A stretch of 64,000 nucleotides of DNA from Microbacterium sp. oral taxon 186 str. F0373 (GTDB taxonomy: Bacteria; Actinomycetota; Actinomycetes; Actinomycetales; Microbacteriaceae). Shown here one piece after another: positions 25,862 through 34,739 of the stretch. The notes under the pieces are model-generated. The model saw nothing but the letters and a program-made list of their open reading frames with translations, did no database searches and was not told the DNA's origin. The DNA is taken from positions 184,401 to 248,400 of the forward strand of contig NZ_KE150457.1 in assembly GCF_000411455.1 (NCBI RefSeq). The letters run 5' to 3'. Position numbers and translations under genes: made by a program. The stretch's first letter is position 1. Each line of letters starts with the position of its first letter.

Positions 25862-25893
25862 CCGTTGTTGACAACGGGCGCGAACCCTACTGT
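25862..25893 (+). promoter_or_regulatory. candidate metY promoter with inverted repeat
   Basis: CCGTTGTTGACAACGG (25862-25877) is a perfect six-base-pair inverted repeat with a four-base loop. It overlaps a -35-like TTGTTG (25865-25870) placed 17 bases before a -10-like TACTGT (25888-25893). The overlap suggests an operator that could block the promoter of metY. No match to a known methionine regulator site or to a SAM riboswitch was recognised. Moderate to low certainty. Confidence 0.4.
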
Positions 25894-25959
25894 CGGTGGT
25901 GGCCGCGGCATCCGATCTCGGCTCCCCCTCCTCTTCCGATTCACCCGATGGAGCCCGAC

Positions 25960-27282
25960 ATGTCCGCATCCGAGAACTGGCGCTTCGAGACCACGCAGAT
26001 CCACGCGGGCGCGCAGCCCGATCCCGTGACCAAGGCGCGTGCCACGCCGATCTACCAGACCACCTCCTACGTGTTCGACAACGCCGACCACGCCGCGAAC
26101 CTGTTCGCGCTGGCAGAGTTCGGCAACATCTACACCCGCATCCAGAACCCCACGCAGGATGTCGTCGAGCAGCGCATCGCCGCGCTCGAGGGCGGCACGG
26201 GCGCCCTCGTCGTCGCATCGGGTCAGGCTGCGGAGACCTTCGCGGTGCTCAACATCGCCGAGGCCGGGGACCACATCGTCTCGTCGAGCTCGATCTACGG
26301 CGGCACGTACAACCTCTTCAAGTACACGCTGGGCAAGCTCGGCATCGAGGTCACGTTCGTCGAGGACCAGGACGACCCCGAGGAGTGGCGCCGCGCCGTC
26401 CGCCCGAACACGAAGCTGTTCTTCGCCGAGACGATCGGCAACCCGCAGATCAACGTGCTCGACATCCGCACGGTCGCCGACGTCGCGCACGAGGCCGGGG
26501 TGCCCCTCATCGTCGACAACACGATCGCGACGCCCTACCTCATCCGTCCGTTCGAGCACGGCGCCGACATCGTCGTGCACTCGGCCACCAAGTTCCTCGG
26601 CGGCCACGGCACCGTCATCGGCGGCGCGATCGTCGACGGCGGCACGTTCCCGTGGTCCGAGCACGCCGACCGCTTCCCCGGCCTGACCACGCCCGACCCC
26701 TCGTACCACGGAGCGGTGTACACGCAGGCGGTCGGCGACGGGCTCGCCTACGTCATCAAGGCGCGCGTGCAGCTGCTGCGCGACCTCGGCGCCGCCATCT
26801 CGCCGCAGAGCGCGTGGCTGCTCATCCAGGGCATCGAGACGCTGTCGCTGCGCATCGAGCGTCACGTGCAGAACGCGCAGGAGATCGCCGAGTGGCTCGA
26901 GAACCACGAGGACATCGCCTCGGTCAACTACTCGGGCCTTCCCACCTCGCCCTGGTACGCCGCCGCGAACCGCTACGCCCCGAAGGGCGTCGGCGCGGTG
27001 CTCTCGTTCGAGCTGAAGGGCGGCGTGCAGGCCGGCCGCGAGTTCGTCAACGCGCTCGAGCTGTTCAGCCACCTCGCCAACATCGGCGACGTCCGCTCGC
27101 TCGTCATCCACCCGGCATCCACGACGCACTCGCAGCTGACCCCGGAGCAGCAGCTCACGACGGGGGTCACGCCGGGCCTGGTGCGTCTGTCGGTGGGTCT
27201 GGAGAACGTCGAGGACCTCAAGGCCGACCTGGAGCAGGCGCTCGCGGCCGCGCGCAAGGTCTCCGAGGCCGCCCGCGCCTGA
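25960..27282 (+). CDS. metY: O-acetylhomoserine aminocarboxypropyltransferase / cysteine synthase family (MetY)
   Basis: A PLP enzyme of 440 residues that converts O-acetylhomoserine and sulfide to homocysteine (direct sulfhydrylation). FETTQIHAG is the standard opening of the Cys/Met-metabolism PLP family. [20 protein letters not shown] follows, and the lysine that forms the Schiff base is in [12 protein letters not shown]. The length and the C-terminal [20 protein letters not shown] suit MetY rather than MetB/MetZ. ATG 25960 is preferred because GGAG lies six bases before it; ATG 25948 is the alternative. metX follows downstream, completing the acetylhomoserine route. Confidence 0.93.
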   Translation: MSASENWRFETTQIHAGAQPDPVTKARATPIYQTTSYVFDNADHAANLFALAEFGNIYTRIQNPTQDVVEQRIAALEGGTGALVVASGQAAETFAVLNIAEAGDHIVSSSSIYGGTYNLFKYTLGKLGIEVTFVEDQDDPEEWRRAVRPNTKLFFAETIGNPQINVLDIRTVADVAHEAGVPLIVDNTIATPYLIRPFEHGADIVVHSATKFLGGHGTVIGGAIVDGGTFPWSEHADRFPGLTTPDPSYHGAVYTQAVGDGLAYVIKARVQLLRDLGAAISPQSAWLLIQGIETLSLRIERHVQNAQEIAEWLENHEDIASVNYSGLPTSPWYAAANRYAPKGVGAVLSFELKGGVQAGREFVNALELFSHLANIGDVRSLVIHPASTTHSQLTPEQQLTTGVTPGLVRLSVGLENVEDLKADLEQALAAARKVSEAARA

Positions 27283-27321
27283 GCCCTTCTCCTCCGCGGA
27301 GCACGAGACCCGTCCGACGGG

Positions 27322-27405
27322 CCACGAACTCCGCAGGATGCCGCGAACTCCGCAGCCGGAACCGCTTCCCGCTGCGGAGTTCGTGCGTATCTGCGGAGTT
27401 CGTGG
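27322..27405. repeat. nested inverted repeats between metY and metX
   Basis: Four copies of a 12-15-base element lie within 84 bases: two as CGAACTCCGCAG (27322-27336 and 27343-27356) and two reversed as CTGCGGAGTTCG (27371-27386 and 27391-27405). The outer pair forms a perfect 15-bp palindrome (CCACGAACTCCGCAG against its complement). The inner pair forms another of at least 13 bp. The RNA could fold into one long two-tier hairpin, or alternate pairings. It could end or attenuate metY transcription, or be an intergenic palindromic repeat. Confidence 0.8.
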
Positions 27406-27452
27406 TCGTAACAGTCCGTTCGGGGCGGCCGCGACCCGGGAGAATGGACGCC

Positions 27453-28655
27453 ATGGACTGGCAGACCTCCGAGGACACGGTGCCGAGCGCACCGATCACG
27501 GAGGCCGATGCGCGCCTGCTGCGCGGCCGTCCTCCCGCAACAGGCGCCTGGCGCGACGGCGACCCCGCCGGAGACCGCCGCTTCGCCGCCTTCGGCGCGT
27601 TCACCACCGAGGGCGGCCGAGAGCTGCCCGGCATCCGCATCGCGTACGAGACGTGGGGAGAGCTGTCGCCTGCCCGCGACAACGCGGTCCTCGTACTGCA
27701 CGCGCTCACCGGCGACAGCCACGTGAGGGGCGCGGCCGGTCCGGGCCATCCCACCGCGGGGTGGTGGGACGACATTGTGGGCCCCGGAGCTCCCATCGAC
27801 ACCGACCGGTGGTTCGTCGTCGCACCGAACATGCTCGGCGGATGCCAGGGCTCGACCGGTCCGTCCTCGATCGCCCCCGACGGCTACGAGTGGGCGGGAC
27901 GCTTTCCGTACCTCACGATCCGCGACCAGGTCGCCGCGCAGGCGCTCCTCGCCGACAGCCTGGGAATTCAGGTGTGGGCAGCGGTCATCGGCGGTTCGAT
28001 GGGCGGCATGCACGCCCTCGAATGGGGCGTGGGACTGCCCGATCGCGTCGCGCGGCTCGCGGTGCTCTCCTCGCCCCCCACCACGACGGCCGACCAGATC
28101 GCGCTCAACGGCGTGCAGCTGGAGGCCATCCAGATCGATCCGCGCTTCGCCGACGGCGAGTACTACGATGCTCCCGACGGGGAGGGGCCGCACCGCGGCC
28201 TCGCGCTCGCACGACGCATGGCCCTGCTCAACTACCGCAGCCCCACCGAGCTCAACCAGCGCTTCCAGCGCTCGTGGCAGTCGGGCAAGAGCCCGCTCGG
28301 TCACGGCGGGCGCTTCGCCGTGGAGAGCTATCTCGACTTCCACGGCAACAAGTTCACGCGGCGCTTCGACGCGAACGCGTACATCACGCTGGTCGAGGCC
28401 ATGAACTCGCATGACGTCGGGCGCGACCGCGGCGGCGTCGAGGACGCGCTCGCGCGCGTCACCGCGACGACGCTCGTGCTCGGCACCGACAGCGACCGCC
28501 TGTTCCCGATCGATGGGCAGCACCGCATCGCCCGCGGCATCCGCTCGACGATCGACGACGGCGCGATCGTGCTGTCGAGCGACTTCGGCCACGACGGCTT
28601 CCTCATCGAGACGACCGCCGTCGGCGCGCACCTGCGGCGGTTGCTGCAGGCCTGA
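27453..28655 (+). CDS. metX: homoserine O-acetyltransferase
   Basis: A 400-residue alpha/beta-hydrolase-fold acyltransferase that makes O-acetylhomoserine from homoserine and acetyl-CoA. LVLHALTGDSHVRG is the oxyanion region. The nucleophile serine is Ser172 in GGSMGGMHALEW. The catalytic acid and base are in LGTDSDRLFPI and FGHDGFLIE. NMLGGCQGSTGPSS is typical of MetX. ATG 27453 is chosen because GAGAAT ends seven bases upstream; ATG 27444 in frame is the alternative. The product is the substrate of the upstream MetY. Confidence 0.94.
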   Translation: MDWQTSEDTVPSAPITEADARLLRGRPPATGAWRDGDPAGDRRFAAFGAFTTEGGRELPGIRIAYETWGELSPARDNAVLVLHALTGDSHVRGAAGPGHPTAGWWDDIVGPGAPIDTDRWFVVAPNMLGGCQGSTGPSSIAPDGYEWAGRFPYLTIRDQVAAQALLADSLGIQVWAAVIGGSMGGMHALEWGVGLPDRVARLAVLSSPPTTTADQIALNGVQLEAIQIDPRFADGEYYDAPDGEGPHRGLALARRMALLNYRSPTELNQRFQRSWQSGKSPLGHGGRFAVESYLDFHGNKFTRRFDANAYITLVEAMNSHDVGRDRGGVEDALARVTATTLVLGTDSDRLFPIDGQHRIARGIRSTIDDGAIVLSSDFGHDGFLIETTAVGAHLRRLLQA

Positions 28656-28662
28656 TCCGGCG

Positions 28663-29889
28663 TCAGGCCACCGCGGCGGGGGTTCGTGAGGAGCGCGCCT
28701 CGATGCCGAAGCTCACGAGGGCGAGCACGAGGCCGGATGCCGCGAGCAGCGCTCCCACCCAGACCGGTGCGACGAAGCCGAAGCCGGCCGCGATCACGAC
28801 GCCGCCGAGAAACGCCCCGGTGGCGTTGCCGATGTTCAGCGCGGAGTGGTTCAGCGCCGCGGCGATCGACTGGTTGTCACCGGCGACGTCCATGAGCCGC
28901 GTCTGGATCGACGGGCTCAGCACCGAGGACACGAAGCCGACGAGGAAGATGAACAGGCCGAGCGCGACGAGCAGTCCCGCCGTGAACGCCAGAAGCACCT
29001 GCACCACGACGAGAGCGCCGAGGCCCGCGAGCATGGTGCGTTTCAGGTTGCGATCGGCGAGGTGGCCGCCGACGAGATTGCCGATCGTCATGCCGATGCC
29101 CATGACGATGAGGATCACCGGCACCACGGCCGCGGGAGCTCCGGCGACCTCGGTGACGATCGAGGCGACGTAGCTGTACGCCGCGAAGAACCCGCCGAAT
29201 CCGATCGCGCCGACGCCGAGCGTGAGCCACACCTGGCCGATGCGCAGTGCACGCAGCTCCGCGCGAAGCGTCCGATCGGGATCGCCCGCGTGGGCGGGAA
29301 CGGTCAGCGCGATCATCACCGCGGCGAGCGCGAAGATGAGGGCGACGACGAGGAACGCGATCCGCCACCCGAAGCGCTGTCCGAGGAAGGTGCCCAACGG
29401 CACGCCCACCACGTTGGCCACCGTGAGCCCCGTGAGCACGAACGCGACGCCCTTGGCCCGGTTACCCGGCCCCATGACGTCCGCGGCGACGAGCGCCCCG
29501 ATGCCGAAGTACGCACCGTGCGGCAGGCCCGCCAGCACGCGGGATGCCGCGACCAGCTCGAACGTCGGTGCCAGCAGCGTCAGCGTGTTGCCGAGGGTGA
29601 GGGCCACCGCCAGAGCCAGCATCACGCGATGGCGCGGATACTTCGCGACGATCCCCGCGATCGTGGGTGCGCCGATGACCACGCCGAGCGCGTACAGGGT
29701 GATGAGCCATCCGGCCTGCGCGACGGCATCCTCCGGAGAGGCCGCCCAGGTGGCGGGAAGCAGGTCGGCGGAGATGTTCGGGAGCAGGCCCATGACGACG
29801 AACTCGGTCATGCCGATGCCGAAAGAGCCGACGGCGAGCGAGAGGAGCGCCCACATCGCCGCACCCCTCGACGGGGTCGAGGAGATCAC
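28663..29889 (-). CDS. MFS transporter (AraJ/DHA1-like)
   Basis: A 408-residue, 12-helix major facilitator. GMTEFVVMGLLPNISADL at helix 1 and the YALGVVIGAPTIAG segment are characteristic of the AraJ/YdhP sugar or drug efflux group. The GTG start is six bases after TAGCAT on this strand (29896-29901), giving a leaderless transcript. It is the third MFS gene of the window and shares no close similarity with the others. Substrate unknown. Only seven bases separate it from the convergent metX. Confidence 0.87.
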   Translation of the reverse strand: MISSTPSRGAAMWALLSLAVGSFGIGMTEFVVMGLLPNISADLLPATWAASPEDAVAQAGWLITLYALGVVIGAPTIAGIVAKYPRHRVMLALAVALTLGNTLTLLAPTFELVAASRVLAGLPHGAYFGIGALVAADVMGPGNRAKGVAFVLTGLTVANVVGVPLGTFLGQRFGWRIAFLVVALIFALAAVMIALTVPAHAGDPDRTLRAELRALRIGQVWLTLGVGAIGFGGFFAAYSYVASIVTEVAGAPAAVVPVILIVMGIGMTIGNLVGGHLADRNLKRTMLAGLGALVVVQVLLAFTAGLLVALGLFIFLVGFVSSVLSPSIQTRLMDVAGDNQSIAAALNHSALNIGNATGAFLGGVVIAAGFGFVAPVWVGALLAASGLVLALVSFGIEARSSRTPAAVA

Positions 29890-29898
29890 CCGGCCATG

Positions 29899-30261
29899 CT
29901 ACCGGTCGCCGGCGGCGTCCCGGGCGGCCTCCCCGTCGACCTCCAACGCCGCGATCGCCGTCTCCAACCGTTCGATCTTTCCATCGAGCTCGCCGGTGCG
30001 GCCCAGGCGGATGTCGGCCTTGAGCACCAGCGAGACGCGTGATCCGAACGGCATGACGGCATCCGTCGCGGCCTTCACGACCGCGAACACCTCGTCCCAC
30101 TCCCCCTCGATCTCCGTGAACATCGAGGTGGTGCGGTGCGGCAGACCCGAGTCGCGGACGACCTTCACGGCGGCGGCGACCGCGTCGTGCACCGAACCGT
30201 CGGCGGCGGCCGGCGTGTGAGGGGCGGTGCCGCTGGGGGCGACGGAGAAGGCGACGAGCAT
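29899..30261 (-). CDS. MTH1187-family thiamine-binding protein
   Basis: A 120-residue protein of the MTH1187/YkoF-like family, ferredoxin-fold proteins that bind thiamine or its hydroxymethylpyrimidine moiety. It opens MLVAFSVAPSG, followed by HDAVAAAVKVVRDSGLPHRT and TSMFTEIEGEWDEVFAVVKA, which match the usual order of conserved blocks. AAGGAG lies six bases before the ATG. It sits nine bases upstream of the MFS gene, whose own -10 lies inside this gene's stop region. Confidence 0.85.
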   Translation of the reverse strand: MLVAFSVAPSGTAPHTPAAADGSVHDAVAAAVKVVRDSGLPHRTTSMFTEIEGEWDEVFAVVKAATDAVMPFGSRVSLVLKADIRLGRTGELDGKIERLETAIAALEVDGEAARDAAGDR

Positions 30262-30305
30262 GACAGCTCCTTCGGATCGGTGACGACGGGATCGGTGATG
30301 ACGGG

Positions 30306-31553
30306 TCAGGGGACGAGCGGGGCCACGGCGCGATCGCGGGGTGCGCGCACCGAGACGGCCGATGCGGGCGCACGACGGGCGATGGCCACGAGGCGCACGA
30401 CCATCCACACGAACATCGCGCAGAGCACGAGGTTGCGAAGGGTCAGCAGGCTCACCGGCACGAACTGCGGGAAGAGCACACCGTTGTAGGTGAGGGGGTA
30501 GACGAGTTGGGTGAGCAGCGCGGCGAACAGCGCTACCGACGCCGGGGCCATCCAGCGACGACGATCGATGACGAGCCCGAGCACCACCGACGGAACCAGC
30601 CAGCACAGGTACTGCGGCGAGCCCACCTTGTTGAAGACGATGAACCCGAGCACGAAAGCGAGCGAGAGCGTCGGGAACAGCGTCGCGTAGCGAACGCCCC
30701 GCCTCACGGCCCATGCCCCGAGGGCCGCGACCACCATCATCGCCAGGACGAGCGCGGGAGTCATAGCGGCGATCACCGGATCGATCTGGGTGCCGGCGAC
30801 CTGGAACGTCAGCAGATGCTGGTCGTAGTACACCCAGAACCCGCGGATGCCGAGCAGAGCACCCCAGAGGTACGGCATGCTGACCGGCGCCTCCACCTGG
30901 AGACCGCGCGTCGTCTGGTCGCCGATGAAGCCGAAGGCGTGCGCCCCACCGCCGAGAGCGCCGATCGCGAGCAGTGTCGCCGCGCTCACGAGCGCCGCAC
31001 CGCCCACGAGCGCACCGCGGCGACGCAGCGCCACGATCGCGGCGGCCAGGATTGCGGCGGGCCACACCTTCATCCACGTCGCGACCGACAGCAGCACCGA
31101 CGCCACCCACGGACGCCCGATGAGCCAGAGGCACCCGAGCACGGCCAGCGCCACGGTGAAGCCGTCGAGCCGGTACAGCCCGACCGGGCCGAGCAGCGCC
31201 ACGTAGGCGAGCCAGAACCATGCGGCCGTCACGCGTCCCGCCGAGCGGGCGCGTCCGACGAGCACGGCGAACGCAACGGCATCCGCGGCGATCACGACGA
31301 TCGCCCAGCCGACGGTGTAGCCGGCGATCCACGCGAACGCGTGCGCCAGCAGCATCGGCAGGAGCGCGAGCTGGGGATAGACCCACGACTGGTCGATGCC
31401 GACGATGCCGTGCCCCTGCAGCGCGCTCGTCGACCACGGTTCGTAGACGCGGTAGACGTCTCCCATCGGTTCGTTGGGCAAGACGAAGCCGAGCCAGGCG
31501 ACACCGACGTGAACGATCGCGAAGGCGGTCCACAGCACGCTCCGCCTCATCAT
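30306..31553 (-). CDS. GT87-type polyprenol-dependent glycosyltransferase (DUF2029)
   Basis: A 415-residue membrane protein with about ten helices, matching the GT87/DUF2029 family of polyprenyl-phosphate-mannose-dependent alpha-mannosyltransferases that work outside the cytoplasmic membrane. An early extracytoplasmic acidic loop (MGDVYRVYEPW, with Asp and Glu) is the GT-C catalytic site region. KVWPAAILAA and FNKVGSPQYLCWLVP are typical family segments. The ATG is six bases after TAGGAT (31560-31565 on this strand). A role in lipoglycan or wall polysaccharide synthesis is inferred. Confidence 0.8.
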   Translation of the reverse strand: MMRRSVLWTAFAIVHVGVAWLGFVLPNEPMGDVYRVYEPWSTSALQGHGIVGIDQSWVYPQLALLPMLLAHAFAWIAGYTVGWAIVVIAADAVAFAVLVGRARSAGRVTAAWFWLAYVALLGPVGLYRLDGFTVALAVLGCLWLIGRPWVASVLLSVATWMKVWPAAILAAAIVALRRRGALVGGAALVSAATLLAIGALGGGAHAFGFIGDQTTRGLQVEAPVSMPYLWGALLGIRGFWVYYDQHLLTFQVAGTQIDPVIAAMTPALVLAMMVVAALGAWAVRRGVRYATLFPTLSLAFVLGFIVFNKVGSPQYLCWLVPSVVLGLVIDRRRWMAPASVALFAALLTQLVYPLTYNGVLFPQFVPVSLLTLRNLVLCAMFVWMVVRLVAIARRAPASAVSVRAPRDRAVAPLVP

Positions 31554-31576
31554 CCCCCCATCCTAGGGAGGCGACC

Positions 31577-32407
31577 TCAGCGTTCCGAGACGAGTTCCCC
31601 CACGACCCTCGCCACCGCACGGGCCACGTCGAGAGCGACCAGCGGACCCCCGCCGTGGCGGGCGGACGCGGCAGCTCCCGCCCGCCCGTGCATCCAGGCC
31701 GCACAGGCAGCGGCATCCGCGAGACGATCCGGAGCTCCAGCCGCCAGCGCCCCCAGGATGCCGGCGAGCACGTCGCCCGTGCCGGCCGTCGCCAGCCACG
31801 CGACACCCGCCGTCACCGAACGCAGCGTCCCCGAGGGCGTTGCGATCAGCGTCGTGGCCCCCTTCAGCAGCAGGACGGCGCCGGTGACGGCAGCCGTCTC
31901 GAGGGCAGCCTGCTCCCGGTCGCCTGCCGGGGCCAGACCCAGTCGATCGCGCAGTGCGGCATGCTCGCGGTCGTGGGGCGTCAGCACCAGCGGCGCGCGA
32001 TCCCCGGTGAGGGCGGATGCCGCGACGACGAGATCCAGCGCGCCGGCATCGACGACGACCGGCACCTGACCGGCGAGGATCGTCCGCACCGCCGCGGTCT
32101 CGGCAGCGGTGCGGGTGGCGGGAGACGTGCCCGAGCCGACCACCCACGCCTGCACCCGCCCGTCGGCCGTCACCGTCTCGGGGCGACGCTGGAGCACGAG
32201 ATCGGCGGCCCGGCGCGGACCGAGGTAGCGCACCATCCCCGTCCCTGTCCGCCACGCGGCCTCGACGCCCAGAACAGCCGCTCCGGGAAACTCCTCCGAC
32301 CCGGTGCGCATGCCCACCACGCCACGGGAATACTTGTCGTCGTTCGCCGTTGGCACCCTGAGGAAGGTGGCCGTCTCCGGCGCCGTCCACGGCGAGGGTG
32401 CGCTCAT
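31577..32407 (-). CDS. nnrD: ADP-dependent NAD(P)H-hydrate dehydratase
   Basis: A 276-residue ribokinase-fold enzyme that dehydrates damaged NADHX/NADPHX back to NAD(P)H. Conserved marks are DDKYSRGVVGM near the N-terminus, VLTPHDREHAAL, LLLKGATTLI and the nucleotide-binding AGTGDVLAGILGALA. The epimerase domain (NnrE) is not fused, so it must be encoded elsewhere. The ATG follows TACAGT by seven bases. It lies downstream of nothing on this strand and divergent from the Old Yellow Enzyme gene. Confidence 0.9.
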   Translation of the reverse strand: MSAPSPWTAPETATFLRVPTANDDKYSRGVVGMRTGSEEFPGAAVLGVEAAWRTGTGMVRYLGPRRAADLVLQRRPETVTADGRVQAWVVGSGTSPATRTAAETAAVRTILAGQVPVVVDAGALDLVVAASALTGDRAPLVLTPHDREHAALRDRLGLAPAGDREQAALETAAVTGAVLLLKGATTLIATPSGTLRSVTAGVAWLATAGTGDVLAGILGALAAGAPDRLADAAACAAWMHGRAGAAASARHGGGPLVALDVARAVARVVGELVSER

Positions 32408-32503
32408 GCGCGCCACTGTACCCCTCTCACCCGCCCGCCCGGGCGTTGGACGAGGCCCACCACGCCGCCTCGGAACGCCCTCACCCCCACACGGAGAGTC
32501 ACG

Positions 32504-33580
32504 ATGAGCCTGCTGTTCACCCCGTACGAACTGGCCGGACGCACCGTCCGCAACCGCCTCTGGGTCGCGCCAATGTGTCAGTACTCGGCGACCGACGGTG
32601 TGCCCAACGACTGGCATCACGTTCACCTCGCCCAGTTCGCGTCCGGCGGCGCCGGTGTCGTCATCGCCGAGGCGACCGCGGTGACCCCCGAGGGACGCAT
32701 CTCCCCCGAGGACGTGGGCCTCTGGAACGACGAACAGCGCGACGCGTGGAGGCCCATCGCTGCCGCGATCCGCGCCCGCGGAGCTCTTCCCGGCGTGCAG
32801 CTGGCCCACGCCGGGCGCAAGGCCTCGACCTTCTCACCGTTCTCCGGGCGCCGCGGCAGCGTCCCCGCCTCCGACGGCGGATGGACCACGCTCGCCCCCT
32901 CCGCCATCGCCTACGACGGGTTCGCGGCGCCGGAGGCCTTGGGTGCCGCGGGCATCCGCCGCATCGTCGAGGCGTTCGCCGCCGCCGCGGAGCGCTCCGT
33001 CGCCGCGGGCTTCGACGTGCTGGAGATCCACGCGGCCCACGGGTACCTGCTGCACCAGTTCCTCTCCCCGCTCTCGAACCTCCGGGAGGACGAGTACGGC
33101 GGCAGCCTGGAGAACCGCGCCCGGCTGCTGCTGGAGGTCGTCGACGCCGTCCGCAGCGCCGCCCCAGATGCCGCGGTTCTCGCGCGCTTCTCGGCATCCG
33201 ACTGGGCCGACGGCGGCTGGGATGCCGCGCAGACGGCGACCGTCGCCGGATGGGCAGCCGCGCGCGGCGTCGATTTCTTCGACATCTCCAGCGGCGGTCT
33301 CGTCGCCCACCAGCGCATCACGACCGGCCCCGGCTACCAGGTACCGCTCGCCGCCGAGGTGCGCAGCGACGGCGCCGTGCCCGTGAGCGCCGTGGGCGAG
33401 ATCACCTCCGGTGCACAGGCAGAGGCGATCCTGGCCTCCGGCGACGCCGATGTGATCCTCGCGGGCCGCGAGTGGCTGCGCGACCCGCACTTCGCCCTTC
33501 GCGCCCAGGTGGAGCTCGGCGAGGCCGATGCCGGCCTCTGGCCGCCGCAGTACCTGCGCGCCCGCCCCGCGACCCACTGA
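32504..33580 (+). CDS. NADH:flavin oxidoreductase (Old Yellow Enzyme, YqjM-like)
   Basis: A 358-residue FMN-dependent ene-reductase with a TIM-barrel. LFTPYELAGRTVRNRLWVAP and MCQYSATDG (Cys that tunes FMN, as in YqjM) start the protein. EIHAAHGYLLHQFLSPLSN carries the substrate-binding HxxH pair, and YGGSLENRARLLLEV follows. FSASDWADGG and the FMN-phosphate segment near GREWLRDPHFALR complete the family pattern. A GGAGAG site precedes the ATG. These enzymes reduce electrophilic alkenes and nitro compounds. Confidence 0.93.
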   Translation: MSLLFTPYELAGRTVRNRLWVAPMCQYSATDGVPNDWHHVHLAQFASGGAGVVIAEATAVTPEGRISPEDVGLWNDEQRDAWRPIAAAIRARGALPGVQLAHAGRKASTFSPFSGRRGSVPASDGGWTTLAPSAIAYDGFAAPEALGAAGIRRIVEAFAAAAERSVAAGFDVLEIHAAHGYLLHQFLSPLSNLREDEYGGSLENRARLLLEVVDAVRSAAPDAAVLARFSASDWADGGWDAAQTATVAGWAAARGVDFFDISSGGLVAHQRITTGPGYQVPLAAEVRSDGAVPVSAVGEITSGAQAEAILASGDADVILAGREWLRDPHFALRAQVELGEADAGLWPPQYLRARPATH

Positions 33581-33589
33581 GGACGCAAC

Positions 33590-33675
33590 GGCGTTTCGAC
33601 TCGCTCCGCTCGCTCAACGACCGGGGGGCGACCCCCGGTCGTTGAGCGAGGCCCGCAGGGCCGAGTCGAAACGCC
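33590..33675. terminator. large bidirectional palindrome between convergent genes
   Basis: An 86-base imperfect palindrome fills the gap between the ene-reductase and the CNNM gene. The inner arms (CGCTCAACGACCGGGGG against its complement) are perfect around a three-base loop. The outer arms GGCGTTTCGACTC and GAGTCGAAACGCC are also perfect, separated from the inner ones by an unpaired segment. It lacks a U-tract. The position between two converging stops, ten and nine bases away, suggests a bidirectional terminator. From memory, similar GGTCGTTGAGCGAG palindromes recur in this family. Confidence 0.75.
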
Positions 33676-33683
33676 GCTCCGAC

Positions 33684-34739
33684 TCAGTAGCCCCGGCGCG
33701 TCGCGTCGTGAACTTCGCCGACGAGCTCCTCGATGATGTCCTCGAGGAAGAGCACCGCCGTCGTCTCGCCCTGGGCGTTGCGCACCTGCGCGAGGTGACG
33801 GCTGGTGCGGCGCATGAGGGCCAATGCATCCTCCAGGTCGGTCGTCTCGGCGACCGGCACCATGTGGTGGATGCGCTTCGGCTTGATCGGCACGGCGACC
33901 TTCTCATCGGCGCCGGCGCCCTCAGCCGCGCGGAGTACGTCCTTGAGGTGGACGTAGCCGAGAGGGATGCCCTCGGCATCCACGATCACGTAGCGCGAGA
34001 AACCGTGCTTGGCGACGGCGCGCTCGATCTCGTCGGGCGTCGTCGTCTCGGGAAGCGTCACGAGCTCAGACAGGGGCACGGCGACGTCCCGCGCCTTCTT
34101 GTCGGTGAACTCCAGCGCGGCCGTCACGGCACCGGAAGCGTCGTCGAGCACACCCTCGATCCGTGACTGGTTCACGATCGTGGCCACCTCGTCGAGGGTG
34201 AACGTCGACGCCGCCTCGTTCCTCGGCTCGACCCGGAACAGGCGCACGATGTGGTTGGCCAGCCAGTTCAGCGCCACGATGATCGGGTAGAAGATCTTCG
34301 AGGTCCACACCAGCGGTGTCGCCAGCATCAGCACGGCCCGATCCGGGAGCGAGAACGCGAGGTTCTTCGGCACCATCTCGCCGAACACGACGTGCAGATA
34401 CGACACGAGGACCAGGGCGATGGCGAACGCGACGCCGCCGATGACCGCCTCGTTCCAGCCCGTCAGCCCCAGCGGCACTTCGAGGAGGTGATGGATCGCC
34501 GGCTCGGACACGTTCAGGATCAGCAGCGAGCAGATGGTGATGCCGAGCTGACTCGTCGCGAGCATCAGCGTGGCGTGCTCCATCGCGTACAGCGCGGTCA
34601 CCGCGGTCTTGGAGCCCTTCTCGGCCAGGGGCTCGATCTGCGATCGACGCGCGGAGATGACGGCGAACTCGGCGCCGACGAAGAACGCGTTGAACGCGAG
34701 CAGCACGACCAGCCAGGCGATTCCGGCCCAGTCGCTCAT
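33684..34739 (-). CDS. CNNM/CBS-domain transporter-like protein (hemolysin C family), short form
   Basis: A 351-residue protein: an N-terminal CNNM membrane domain (about 1-190) with three to four helices, then a pair of CBS domains (about 205-330; DVAVPLSELVTLPETTTPDE and HMVPVAETTDLEDALALM). The C-terminal CorC/HlyC domain of longer relatives is missing. The family moves or senses Mg2+ and other divalent cations, and CBS domains bind adenine nucleotides. The ATG overlaps the stop of the longer paralogue upstream (ATGA), so the two are probably partners. Confidence 0.88.
   Translation of the reverse strand: MSDWAGIAWLVVLLAFNAFFVGAEFAVISARRSQIEPLAEKGSKTAVTALYAMEHATLMLATSQLGITICSLLILNVSEPAIHHLLEVPLGLTGWNEAVIGGVAFAIALVLVSYLHVVFGEMVPKNLAFSLPDRAVLMLATPLVWTSKIFYPIIVALNWLANHIVRLFRVEPRNEAASTFTLDEVATIVNQSRIEGVLDDASGAVTAALEFTDKKARDVAVPLSELVTLPETTTPDEIERAVAKHGFSRYVIVDAEGIPLGYVHLKDVLRAAEGAGADEKVAVPIKPKRIHHMVPVAETTDLEDALALMRRTSRHLAQVRNAQGETTAVLFLEDIIEELVGEVHDATRRGY

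Noticed and set aside
25868..25893. TTGACA (25868-25873) with TACTGT as a standard promoter
   Set aside because: The spacer is only 14 bases. TTGTTG three bases upstream gives 17 and is preferred.
25800..25959. SAM riboswitch upstream of metY
   Set aside because: I looked for the core helices and the usual conserved bases of SAM-type riboswitches and saw only a short six-base-pair inverted repeat.
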